From: JBEATZ01 sp041178545
GTDB lineage: Bacteria; Planctomycetota; UBA1135; UBA2386
NCBI GenBank assembly: GCA_041178545.1
Contig: JBEGVB010000111.1
Location: forward strand, 1 to 17,822
Reading direction: 5' to 3'
DNA: 17,822 nt
A model generated the notes under the pieces. That model was not told the DNA's origin. It made no database searches and worked only from the letters and a program-made list of their open reading frames with translations. Position numbers and translations under genes: made by a program. Of the stretch, positions 1 through 7,777 are shown in pieces; within the stretch, counting starts at the first letter, position 1; every line of letters begins with the position of its first letter.

Positions 1-1
1 T

Positions 2-94
2 GGCGCGTCGCCCCCCCACCCCTGCGCACCCGGACAGGAGCGCGAGGACGATGCTGAGTGGTGCGGTGCGGGTCGGGGCGAAGGATTGGGCCAT
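2..94 (-). CDS. Partial lipoprotein, N-terminal signal region only
   Basis: Only the first 31 codons are inside the window; the gene continues past the left edge. Reading left from the ATG at 94, the peptide begins MAQSFAPTRTAPL, then has a short hydrophobic stretch (IVLALL) and a lipobox, LSGC, with the Cys at about residue 23. This is the normal layout of a lipoprotein signal peptide cut by signal peptidase II. The mature protein is not visible, so no function can be given. The gene is divergent from the ferredoxin operon, with about 200 bases between the two starts. No Shine-Dalgarno sequence is seen. The main alternative is a chance reading frame in GC-rich DNA, but a clean n-region, h-region and lipobox right after an ATG makes a real gene more likely. 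Confidence 0.5.
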   Translation of the reverse strand, partial: MAQSFAPTRTAPLSIVLALLSGCAGVGGRRA

Positions 95-224
95 GGCGTC
101 GGGGCAGACGACGGAGGACCCGCAAGGGCTTCGGCCGCTGGATGCTGGCACCCTTCCCCTCCGGTCAAGCCCGACCACGCGGCGGATGGCGGTCCCACAC
201 TGGGCAACCGCCCGACCCATGCGC

Positions 225-253
225 TTGCCAAGCACCGCCCCTCGCCCTAGAAC
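225..253 (+). promoter_or_regulatory. Sigma70-like promoter of the ferredoxin operon
   Basis: TTGCCA at 225-230 (5 of 6 matches to the -35 consensus) and TAGAAC at 248-253 (4 of 6 to the -10) are separated by exactly 17 bases. Transcription would begin near 260, giving a leader of about 40 bases before the ferredoxin ATG. The rest of the 95-298 gap shows nothing else I can support. Confidence 0.45.
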
Positions 254-298
254 CTTCGCTCCGATTCCGGCACAACGGCACCAACAAGGCACCGAGAC

Positions 299-544
299 AT
301 GACGCACGTCATCGCGCAACCCTGCATCAACGTGAAGGACAAGGCCTGCGTGGACGTCTGCCCCGTGGACTGCATCCACGGCAAGGACGAGGACCCGCAG
401 CTCTTCATCAACCCCAACGACTGCATCGACTGCACCTTGTGCGTCGACGCCTGCCCCGTCAGCGCCATCTTCGCGGAGGAGGACCTGCCCGCGGAGTGGA
501 AGGACTTCGCCGGCAAGGCGAAGGAATACTACGAGAAGGGCTGA
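299..544 (+). CDS. fdxA: 7Fe-type ferredoxin ([3Fe-4S][4Fe-4S])
   Basis: A small cytoplasmic electron carrier of 81 residues. Cysteines lie at 9, 17, 21, 25, 42, 45, 48 and 52. The spacing matches the Azotobacter FdI/FdxA pattern: Cys9, Cys17 and Cys52 would hold a 3Fe-4S cluster and Cys21, Cys42, Cys45 and Cys48 a 4Fe-4S cluster. Position 12, where a classical 2[4Fe-4S] ferredoxin has its second cysteine, is Val, which favours a 3Fe cluster. CPVDCIH and CIDCTLCVDACP are typical of the family. It is shorter than FdI (106 residues), lacking the long C-terminal tail, but the EDLPAEWKDF segment after the second motif is standard. It is the first gene of a probable operon with the E1-like enzyme and the cysteine desulfurase, so supplying electrons to sulfur or Fe-S chemistry is a reasonable inference. 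No strong Shine-Dalgarno sequence precedes the ATG. Confidence 0.93.
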   Translation: MTHVIAQPCINVKDKACVDVCPVDCIHGKDEDPQLFINPNDCIDCTLCVDACPVSAIFAEEDLPAEWKDFAGKAKEYYEKG

Positions 545-552
545 GGCCCTTC
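535..552 (+). other. RNA hairpin over the ferredoxin stop codon
   Basis: GAAGGGC (535-541) and GCCCTTC (546-552) form a perfect 7-bp stem around the loop TGAG, which contains the ferredoxin TGA stop. It ends 12 bases before the GTG of the next gene. No T-run follows, so it is not a classical intrinsic terminator. It could protect the ferredoxin message end or limit translation of the downstream gene. Confidence 0.45.
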
Positions 553-564
553 GGCTCGCCCGAC

Positions 565-1590
565 GTGGACACCGGCCGCTACTCCCGCCAGGTCCGCGTC
601 CGTGGCATCGGCGAGGAGGGCCAGCAGCGCCTGGCCCACGCCACGGTGCTGATCGTGGGCACGGGAGCACTTGGCACCCACACGGCCGAGACCCTGGCCC
701 GGGCCGGGGTGGGCACCCTGTGGCTCTGCGACCGAGACGTCGTCGAGTGGTCCAACCTGCAGCGCCAGTCGCTCTTCCGTGAGGACGACGCGCGCGCCGG
801 GACGCCGAAGGCCGTGGCTGCGGCAAACCGGCTGGCCGAGGTGAACTCCACGTGCGAGGTCGTGCCCATGGTGGCGGACTGCACGCGGGAGTTCCTCGAG
901 TCGCTACCGCGCGTGCCCGACCTCGTGGTGGACGGCACCGACAACTTCCCCACGCGCTACCTCGTCAACGACTTCGCGCTCCAGAGCGGCATCCCGTGGG
1001 TCTACGGCGGCGCGGTCGGCACCGAGGGCGCAGCCATGTTCGTGCTGCCGCACAGCACACCCTGCCTCCGGTGCCTGTGGCCGGAGCCGCCGCAGACCGC
1101 GAATGCGGCCACCTGCGAGACGGCCGGCATCCTCGAGCCAGCGATCGCCGCCGTCACCTCGTTCCAGTCGGCACAGGCTCTCAAGTACCTCGCTGGCGGG
1201 GCCGAGGCGGTGACGCGTGGCGTGTTCACCTGCGACGTGTGGCGCGGCACCTACCACGTGTGGCCCGGTCGCGATGCGCCGGACCCGGCCTGCCCCGCGT
1301 GCAGCGGCACGGCCTACCCCGCACTCGACACCCCGCCTCCTGCCACCGCGACGCTGTGCGGCCGCGATGCGGTCCAGGTGCACCCGCGCGCAGGTGCACA
1401 ACTCGACCTCGACACACTCGCACGACAACTCGCAGGTGCCGTGGAGCAGGTGGAGCGCACCGAGCACCTGCTCCGCTTCACTGCGGACGGCTGCAGGTTC
1501 AGCGTGTTCCCCGGTGGCCGCGCGCTGCTGTCGGGCGTGCGAGACGCGCTGCGCGCGCGTGCCCTCTACGACCGCTGGATCGGGCTGTGA
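565..1590 (+). CDS. ThiF/MoeB-family E1-like adenylyltransferase
   Basis: The family activates the C-terminal glycine of a small sulfur carrier (ThiS, MoaD or similar) as an acyl-adenylate so that it can receive sulfur. With the GTG at 565 the protein is 341 residues. Seen: nucleotide-binding loop GTGALG (32-37), NLQRQ with Arg67, Lys82 in GTPK, the Mg-binding DGTDN (Asp126), two zinc Cys pairs (167/170 and 243/246), and CETAGILEP with Cys184 where the family has a conserved Cys. After about residue 260 a domain starting LCGRDAVQV and ending ALYDRWIGL is found in longer ThiF-like enzymes. The frame is open much further upstream, but that part overlaps the ferredoxin and has no family similarity, so the GTG just before the conserved RYSRQVRV was chosen. 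It starts 20 bases after the ferredoxin stop and overlaps the desulfurase start by 4 bases (GTGA). Which carrier it serves cannot be told; none is encoded here. Confidence 0.88.
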   Translation: MDTGRYSRQVRVRGIGEEGQQRLAHATVLIVGTGALGTHTAETLARAGVGTLWLCDRDVVEWSNLQRQSLFREDDARAGTPKAVAAANRLAEVNSTCEVVPMVADCTREFLESLPRVPDLVVDGTDNFPTRYLVNDFALQSGIPWVYGGAVGTEGAAMFVLPHSTPCLRCLWPEPPQTANAATCETAGILEPAIAAVTSFQSAQALKYLAGGAEAVTRGVFTCDVWRGTYHVWPGRDAPDPACPACSGTAYPALDTPPPATATLCGRDAVQVHPRAGAQLDLDTLARQLAGAVEQVERTEHLLRFTADGCRFSVFPGGRALLSGVRDALRARALYDRWIGL

Positions 1591-2699
1591 TCCACCTCGA
1601 CCACGCAGCCACGAGTTTCCCCAAGCCGTCCGAGGTGGTGGCGGCCGTCGAACGTTGGTTCCGCGAGCTGGGCGTGAGCCCGGGACGCGGCGACGGCGAG
1701 TCCACGCGCACGGTGGCCCGCGAGGTGCACGTCGCGCGTGCAGGCATCGCACGGCTGTCCGGGGTCCCCACCGACCGCGTTGCGTTCACGTCGGGTGCGA
1801 CCGAGAGCCTCAACCTTGCGCTGCGCGCCGTGCTGCAACCCGGGGACCGTGTTCTGACCACGGCCTTCGAGCACAGCTCGGTGGCCCGCGTGCTCAACGC
1901 CCTCGCGCGGCAGCAGGGATTGCAGGTGGAGGTCCTCGCCCCCGACGCACGTGGCACCATCGACGTCGACACCGCGCGGGAGACGCTGGGACGGCTGCGG
2001 CCGCGCCTGTTCGTGTTCACCCACGCATCCAACGTGACGGGTGCGGTCCTGCCCGCTGCCGAGTTGTGCGCACTCGCACGCGGGCACGGGGCCCTTTCGC
2101 TGCTCGACGCGAGCCAGACGGCTGGACTGCTGCCACTGGCCGTGGGTGCGGACCTCGTTGCCGCGAGCGCACACAAGTCGCTGCACGCGCCGCCAGGCCT
2201 TGGCTTCCTCGCCGCCCGGCCCGGGCTCGAGCTTCCCTCCCAGAAGCAGGGCGGCACCGGCAGCTCGCTCGCGCTCGAGGAGCACCCCACCGAGTGGCCA
2301 CTCGCCTTCGAGGCAGGCACCCCCAACACCCCCGCCATCCTCGGCCTCGCTGCTGCACTCCGCTGGGTCGAGCACCACACCCAGGCCAAGCTGCTCGCAC
2401 GCGCCGAGGATGCCATGGCCGTGCTGCGCGAGCGCCTCGTCGCCAACCCGCGCGTGCGCCTGCTGCTGCCGCAGTGCCAGGTGTTGCCGGTCCTCAGCTT
2501 CGTACGCACCGACATGGACCCTGCCGAGGCAGGCATGCTGCTCGATGCGCGCGGCATCCACGTGCGCACCGGCTTCCACTGTGCGCCCTGGGTCCACCGC
2601 CACCTCGGCACCGAGACTGGGGGCACCGTGCGGATCAGCGTGGGACCGAGCCTCAGCGCAGCCGATGTCGAGCAGGCATCGGCAGCACTCGGGGACTGA
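1587..2699 (+). CDS. Cysteine desulfurase family protein (class V aminotransferase)
   Basis: A PLP enzyme expected to take sulfur from cysteine as an enzyme persulfide, leaving alanine. The GTG start overlaps the preceding stop as GTGA and gives 370 residues beginning VIHLDHAATSFPKP. Seen: FTSGATESLN near residue 70, the PLP lysine Lys197 in SAHKS, GGTGSS followed by FEAGTPNTPAI, and the persulfide cysteine Cys332 in RTGFHCAPWVH, followed by GTVRISVG. The wording around the cysteine and the EAGTPNT block resembles the SufS-like group called 'cysteine desulfurase family protein' more than IscS. Its pairing with an E1-like enzyme suggests that it loads sulfur onto that enzyme's carrier protein or onto a rhodanese; this is inference. 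The 3' end overlaps the convergent gene at 2653 by 47 bases. Confidence 0.9.
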   Translation: MIHLDHAATSFPKPSEVVAAVERWFRELGVSPGRGDGESTRTVAREVHVARAGIARLSGVPTDRVAFTSGATESLNLALRAVLQPGDRVLTTAFEHSSVARVLNALARQQGLQVEVLAPDARGTIDVDTARETLGRLRPRLFVFTHASNVTGAVLPAAELCALARGHGALSLLDASQTAGLLPLAVGADLVAASAHKSLHAPPGLGFLAARPGLELPSQKQGGTGSSLALEEHPTEWPLAFEAGTPNTPAILGLAAALRWVEHHTQAKLLARAEDAMAVLRERLVANPRVRLLLPQCQVLPVLSFVRTDMDPAEAGMLLDARGIHVRTGFHCAPWVHRHLGTETGGTVRISVGPSLSAADVEQASAALGD

Positions 2700-4131
2700 G
2701 CGCGTCCCAGACCTCCACCGCCACCTCGAACCAAGGGGCGTCGCGCGGCAGGTCGCGCACGACGTAGCGTTCGTGCAGCGGCACTGCAGAGGCATAGCGT
2801 GCGCCGGCATTGGACCCACCGAGGAGCAGGTCACAGACCAGCTGCAGCCGTGCCTGGCGCACGGCGAGGCGCGGGTGGCTGCCGCGCAGCCAGAGAGCAT
2901 CCTCGAGCAACCGGGCAGCGGCCTCGCGTGGGAGCCGGCCTTGTGCGGCAAGGGCAGCTGCCGCGTCAACCCGTGCGTCGCCCGTGCCGGCAGCAGGGGA
3001 TGCGGTGGCACCTGCTGCCCACGCAAGCCAGGAGGACGTGGGGCGGGTCCCCACGGCACCGATGTCGAAGGGCATTGGCACCCTTCCGTCACGCCACAGC
3101 AACCGCATGGCGACTGCCAAGGTGATGTCGTCGGCACCGACGGAGTTGGCCCAGTCGGAAGTCGAAGCCACCAGCTGGTCCACGCCATGGCTCAGTGCAT
3201 GGCACACGGCGAGGCGACCAGGGTGTTCGTAGATCGAGGAGGGCTTGGGCCCGAGCCACTCCTGCAGCAGGGCCATGTGGGCCTCGTCCGCTGCGGCCGC
3301 GCAGTGCCAGAGCAGTCCCGGTGGCGGAGGCGTGGAGCCGGGCTTGGCCGGGATCCCTCCCTCCGCGCCCAGCAGGAGCGCAGCAGCCTCGCGGACGGCG
3401 TCACCGGTCGCAGGCGCGTCGAAGGCCTTGCGGGCAGCACGGAGCAAGTGCTCGGGCACCTCGCCCTTGGACCGGAGTTGGCCGAGGAAGGCACCGCGCA
3501 GCACGAGGTCGGCATGCGGCCGGCGCCTCGGCTCGTCGGCGAGCCAGGGTCTGAGGTCGAATCCCAGTTCGGCCCCGGATAGGAGTGCCGCAGCAACCAC
3601 GCCTGGGTCGTCGCGGTGGGCATCGAGGGCACGCTCGCCCTCGGCCGTGGGCGGCGCAACCGCCAGCGCGGCCACTGCGGTGCGGAGCGACAGGACCCGG
3701 TCCGTGGCCCGGGCCTGGACGAGGACGTCGTCCGGTCCGTCCTGCTCGAGCGCCGCAAGGACGACGCAGGCCAACATGCGCTCCTCGACGCTGGCCCGCT
3801 GCAGGGACCGGAGCAGTTCACCAGGGTCCACCACGGTGAGGGCGGCGAGCGCGAGGGACTGCAGCCGACGGGTGGCGTTGCCGCGGTACCGCTCGTGGAG
3901 TTCCCATGCCACGGGCCCCGCAGCCGAACCCAGCGTACGGACCAGCCGGATCGCCTCCGGGAACCCCACGCCCCGCGAGTCCTCCAGCAACGCCTGGAGG
4001 CGGGCCCGCAGCACCGCCTCGTTGGCCATCCCACGCGGGACTGGTTGTTGGGAGAGCCCGATCCCTGCTTGAGATGCGGCGAGGCAGATGCCGATGAAGA
4101 CGCACCGGACTGCACCAAAACTACGGATCAC
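2653..4131 (-). CDS. Secreted alpha-helical (HEAT-like) protein of unknown function
   Basis: I do not recognise a named family. With the GTG at 4131 the product is 492 residues. A signal-peptide-like start (VIRSFGAVR, then hydrophobic VFIGICLAA) leads to a likely cleavage near residues 22-28. The rest is Ala/Leu/Arg-rich with repeated amphipathic helix pairs, for example AIRLVRTLGSAAGPVAWEL, LLRSLQRASVEERMLACVV and VREAAALLLGA, as in HEAT-type alpha-solenoids. No catalytic motif or extra membrane span is seen. A Pro-rich segment (STPPPPG) sits mid-protein. The frame stays open to 4374, but the added part overlaps the opposite gene and looks like noise. Other possible starts are a GTG at 4143 and the Met of RGMANEA, which would lose the signal. 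The gene is divergent from the PATAN protein, with about 22 bases between starts, so the two may share regulation. Confidence 0.72.
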   Translation of the reverse strand: MIRSFGAVRCVFIGICLAASQAGIGLSQQPVPRGMANEAVLRARLQALLEDSRGVGFPEAIRLVRTLGSAAGPVAWELHERYRGNATRRLQSLALAALTVVDPGELLRSLQRASVEERMLACVVLAALEQDGPDDVLVQARATDRVLSLRTAVAALAVAPPTAEGERALDAHRDDPGVVAAALLSGAELGFDLRPWLADEPRRRPHADLVLRGAFLGQLRSKGEVPEHLLRAARKAFDAPATGDAVREAAALLLGAEGGIPAKPGSTPPPPGLLWHCAAAADEAHMALLQEWLGPKPSSIYEHPGRLAVCHALSHGVDQLVASTSDWANSVGADDITLAVAMRLLWRDGRVPMPFDIGAVGTRPTSSWLAWAAGATASPAAGTGDARVDAAAALAAQGRLPREAAARLLEDALWLRGSHPRLAVRQARLQLVCDLLLGGSNAGARYASAVPLHERYVVRDLPRDAPWFEVAVEVWDALSPRVLPMPARHRLR

Positions 4132-4153
4132 CTGGGGAGACACGGATTCACCG

Positions 4154-7100
4154 ATGGACGGGTCGGGCAGCATTCTGAACGAGCAGGAGGTCGACTTCCT
4201 GCTCCAAGGCACCGAGGAGACCGGGCAGGACCAGGATTCCGTCGGTGCCGCGCCCGTCGTCACGATGCGCGGCGACCTCTCGCAGATCAGCCTCACCGAC
4301 ATCTTCCAGACGTTGGCCCTCGCAAGGATGGAGGGCCTGCTCCGCCTGCGCAATCCCCTGGAGAACCGGGACATCTACTTCCGCAACGGGAAGGTCCGGA
4401 TCCTGGTCCCCAACCGCATCATGAGCCGCAGGCTGGGCCAGCGGCTGGTTCAGGTCGGGGCCGTCGAGCCCGAGACCCTGCGCCAGGCACTGCTGCACCA
4501 GCGCAGGGAACCGCTGCCGCTCGGGCAGTTGCTGGTGCGCGCGGGTCATGTCACCAACGACTTCGTCGAGGCCATGGTCGCGGACCAGGTCCACGAGGAG
4601 TTGTTCGCTCTCTTCACCTGGAACTACGGGTCCTTCGAGTTCTTCAAGGGACACATCGAGGACCGCGCGCTGCGCGACCTGATCGACCGCACGCCTGAGT
4701 TCGAGGTCGATGCACTGCTGCTCGAGGTGGCGCGTCGGTCCGACGAGTGGGAGCGCCTGCTCCACTCAATCGGCTCCATCGACGAGGTCCCGGTCAAGAC
4801 CAGGGTCCCCCAGTCGCTCGAGACCGACGAGATGCACCGCAAGGTGCTGGGTGCGATCGACGGCGAACAGACCTGGCGCGAGCTGGGCGAGGGATGCCTC
4901 CTCGCACTGTTCCAGATCGCACAGGTCGCACGCGACCTGACCGAGTTCGGGTTCGTCTCGAACCTGCCGGAAGCAGACCTGGTGGCCCTTGCCCGCATGC
5001 GCCTGCAACAGGGTCATCCCAAGCGGGCCCTGCTGCTCCTGCGCGTGCTGCAACAGCGTCCTGGTGAGCGCGGCGCCGACGTGCTCGGCGGCATGGCGTC
5101 CCTGCTGCGCGACTCGGGCGAGCCCCGGATGGCAGCAGACCTCCTGCTCCACTCCGCCCAGCTGCACCCCGACCCCCGTCAGGCACTGGCCCTCGCCCGC
5201 CAGGCGCGCGCCATGGCGCCGCGCGAGCCGAACGTGCTGCGCTTCCTGCGCTCCACGATCCTCTCGAACGGCAGTGACGACCCGCGCGAGCTGGTCCAGG
5301 TCACGACCGACCTCGTCGACGACCTGCTGGACGCCGGCGACCTCGAGGAGGCCTCGACCTTCCTGGAGGAGTGCCTTGCCGTCCATGCGGACGACGTCTC
5401 CCTCAACATCCGCAAGGTGCGCCTGCTCCACCGGCAGAAGCACACCGAGCGTGCAATCGACATCCTGCTGCGCCTCGCCAACAAGTCGCTGGCAGAGGGC
5501 CACCAGGACCAGGCTGCCGACCTGTTCGAGCAGGCCCTCAAGATCGACCCGGCGCGCCGCGAGGTGCAGCGCCAGCTGCGGCAGATCAAGAACGACAACC
5601 CGGGACGCTTCACGCGGCTGGTGGCAGCAGGCGTCACCGCGCTGCTGCTCGCGATCAGCGGTGTCGCGTTCCTCAAGACCAGTTCTCGCCAGGCCTATGC
5701 CTCGGTGCTGGCCGAGGAGATCGCGGCGATGATCACGGCAGGCGACCTCGACGGCGCCCGCCAGATCGTGGACCGCGCCCGGAACGAGATGGGCTACACC
5801 AGCGAGATCGTGAACCTGGAGGAACAGGTCGCGGTCGCCGAGTTCGCCCACCACGAGGCGCGTCGCAACACCGAGACCAAGGTTGCCAACGAGCGCCTCG
5901 CAGGTGCGGCAGACCTGTTGCAGCGTGGCGAGGTCGGCCAGGCGTTTGCGGTCTACACCGAACTGTACGGCAACCCACGCCTCTCCGAGAACGTGCGCGA
6001 GGTGGTCTCGACGCGCATGCAGGCACTGCTCGCCGACCTGCAGGACATCACCAAGGAGTTCGGCAACCGCCTGCCCGAACCGCCCACGGAGACCACCGAC
6101 CGCAAGAGCCTCGAGGAGACGCTGGCCAAGCTCAAGTCGCGGTTGCGGCCCGACTTCGTCCGCTTGGTGCGGAACTTCAACGCCCTTGCCTCGGCCAACG
6201 GGCTCCCCGGCTTCATCGACCCTGCGCTCGCCAACGAACTCACCGAGGCAGCCGCGAAGGCCAAGCCGCTCATGCGTGCATGCGAGGAACGCGTTGCCGA
6301 GTACGAACTCGCAGTGCGCCGTGCGGAGTCCGAGCGCCGCCTCGACCCGCTGTTCAAGGCCGCCGTCGAGCGCGCGCGCAACCACGACTTTGCCGGCACC
6401 CTGCAGGCCTTCCGCCAGCTGGAGCAGGAACACACCGGCAGCACGGACCTCAAGCGGTACTTCCGCAGCCAGATCGAGCGCAACGCAACCATCGTGCGCT
6501 TCCTCGAGACCATCGCCGAGGCCACCGAGAAGGGTGACTTCGCAACCGCTCAGGGGCAGTTCCGCGCCCTCCGCCTCGCGTTCAGCGACGTGCCCTTCGG
6601 CAGGATCGCCCGCCTTCCCATGTCGGTCGAGACCGTGCCCGCGGGCGCAAAGGTCGTGTTCGACGGCAAGGAGATGGGAACGACGCCGGTACGGATCGAG
6701 TTCCTGCCGGACGAACGCAGCCAACTCACCCTCAGCCTGCCTGGCTTCCTCGCGGAGTCGCACGTGGTGACGGGCGACGAGCGCGGCGAGCTCAAGCTGG
6801 TGCTGTCCGTGCAGCCCGAGCGCGAGACCACACTCGAGTCGACCCTCGACCGCGCCTGCGTCCCGCTCACCGAAGGTCGCATCCTCGCCACGGACCGCAG
6901 TGGCACGATCACCTGCCTCGGCGGGGACGGCAACGTGGTCTGGCGCTGGAAGAGTGGCGACATCTCGGGCCTGCTCACGCTCCCCGTGGTGCACGGTGAC
7001 CGGATCTTCACGGCATCGGTCGACGGTCCGTTGCGCGCACTCGACCGCGTCGAGGGCCGGCAGGTCTGGAGCCTCGACGGCGTTCCTGCAGAGGTCACTC

Positions 7101-7777
7101 CCGTCGTGGCACACGGTGTGCTCCACGTGGCCACCGTCGACCGACGGCTCTGCCGGGTGCGCATCGACGACGGCACCCTGATCGACAGCACCCCGCTCGC
7201 AGCAGCGGCACTGACCGACCTTTGCGTCATCGGCGGCCAGCTCGTCGTCTGCATGGAGAACGGGGACATCGAGGCACGACCGCTGGACGGCGGTGCCCCG
7301 ACCTGGCGCTTCCATGCGGCGCGCAGTGGCCTGATCTGGCCGCACGCGGCACCCGAGGGCCTGCTCGTCACCACGGAGGACGGCACCCTTGCCCTGTTGG
7401 ACGCCACCACCGGCAAGGCCACCTGGCAGACCGAGCTCTCCGAGCAGGTCACGGGCAGCGCCTACGACCCCAGACACGGACTCGCAGTGGCCACCCACCG
7501 CACCCTCTACCGCTTCGACACGACGACGGGCCGGCAGATGGCCGTCTCCGCACCGCAGGACGCCGACTTCGTCGGGCAACCCCGCTTCCTCTCCGGTCGC
7601 CTGCTGGGTGGCCGCAGGGACGGCCTGGTCCTGCAGTTCGACCCGACCCAGCTGTCTGTTGCCGCCCTCTTGCGCGGTGCGCGCAAGTCCGGTCCACAGC
7701 TCGCACCTCATGGCGAGCACGGGATCACGATGCTTGGCGAGGATCGAAAGATCCTCTGGTTCCAACAACTGCCGTGA
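4154..7777 (+). CDS. PATAN (DUF4388)-TPR-TM-PEGA-PQQ propeller membrane protein
   Basis: A 1207-residue probable signalling or scaffold protein. Order: a FliM-like N-terminal peptide SILNEQEVDFLLQG (5-18); a PATAN/DUF4388 domain at about 38-165, starting GDLSQISLTDIFQTLAL and ending with GSFEFFKG; helical TPR-like repeats to about 480, clearest at LFEQALKIDP; one membrane span at about 490-508 (VAAGVTALLLAISGVAFL); a long helical segment to about 815; a PEGA domain at about 820-890 (VETVPAGAKVVFDGKEMGTTP); and a PQQ-type beta-propeller from about 905 to the end, with blade motifs such as GRILATDRSGTITCL and GRQVWSLDG. The layout implies PATAN/TPR in the cytoplasm and PEGA/propeller outside. 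PATAN domains are known from regulators of surface motility and polarity; the function here is unknown. The ATG at 4154 was chosen over 4088 because the FliM-like peptide begins there and GGGGAG lies upstream (4134-4139), though rather far away. Confidence 0.85.
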   Translation: MDGSGSILNEQEVDFLLQGTEETGQDQDSVGAAPVVTMRGDLSQISLTDIFQTLALARMEGLLRLRNPLENRDIYFRNGKVRILVPNRIMSRRLGQRLVQVGAVEPETLRQALLHQRREPLPLGQLLVRAGHVTNDFVEAMVADQVHEELFALFTWNYGSFEFFKGHIEDRALRDLIDRTPEFEVDALLLEVARRSDEWERLLHSIGSIDEVPVKTRVPQSLETDEMHRKVLGAIDGEQTWRELGEGCLLALFQIAQVARDLTEFGFVSNLPEADLVALARMRLQQGHPKRALLLLRVLQQRPGERGADVLGGMASLLRDSGEPRMAADLLLHSAQLHPDPRQALALARQARAMAPREPNVLRFLRSTILSNGSDDPRELVQVTTDLVDDLLDAGDLEEASTFLEECLAVHADDVSLNIRKVRLLHRQKHTERAIDILLRLANKSLAEGHQDQAADLFEQALKIDPARREVQRQLRQIKNDNPGRFTRLVAAGVTALLLAISGVAFLKTSSRQAYASVLAEEIAAMITAGDLDGARQIVDRARNEMGYTSEIVNLEEQVAVAEFAHHEARRNTETKVANERLAGAADLLQRGEVGQAFAVYTELYGNPRLSENVREVVSTRMQALLADLQDITKEFGNRLPEPPTETTDRKSLEETLAKLKSRLRPDFVRLVRNFNALASANGLPGFIDPALANELTEAAAKAKPLMRACEERVAEYELAVRRAESERRLDPLFKAAVERARNHDFAGTLQAFRQLEQEHTGSTDLKRYFRSQIERNATIVRFLETIAEATEKGDFATAQGQFRALRLAFSDVPFGRIARLPMSVETVPAGAKVVFDGKEMGTTPVRIEFLPDERSQLTLSLPGFLAESHVVTGDERGELKLVLSVQPERETTLESTLDRACVPLTEGRILATDRSGTITCLGGDGNVVWRWKSGDISGLLTLPVVHGDRIFTASVDGPLRALDRVEGRQVWSLDGVPAEVTPVVAHGVLHVATVDRRLCRVRIDDGTLIDSTPLAAAALTDLCVIGGQLVVCMENGDIEARPLDGGAPTWRFHAARSGLIWPHAAPEGLLVTTEDGTLALLDATTGKATWQTELSEQVTGSAYDPRHGLAVATHRTLYRFDTTTGRQMAVSAPQDADFVGQPRFLSGRLLGGRRDGLVLQFDPTQLSVAALLRGARKSGPQLAPHGEHGITMLGEDRKILWFQQLP
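7739..7756 (+). other. GNRA-capped hairpin inside the 3' end of the PATAN gene
   Basis: GAGGATC (7739-7745) and GATCCTC (7750-7756) pair perfectly around the tetraloop GAAA. The stem ends 18 bases before the stop codon. It lies in coding sequence, so it may be chance, but it could stabilise or mark the end of the message. Confidence 0.25.

Noticed and set aside
140..168. Minus-strand TTGACC box as promoter of the left-edge lipoprotein
   Set aside because: The sequence at -10 distance (GCATCC) is a poor match.
58..564. In-frame upstream extension of the E1-like gene
   Set aside because: It reads through the ferredoxin gene in another frame and is Arg/Pro-rich; family similarity begins only after the GTG at 565.
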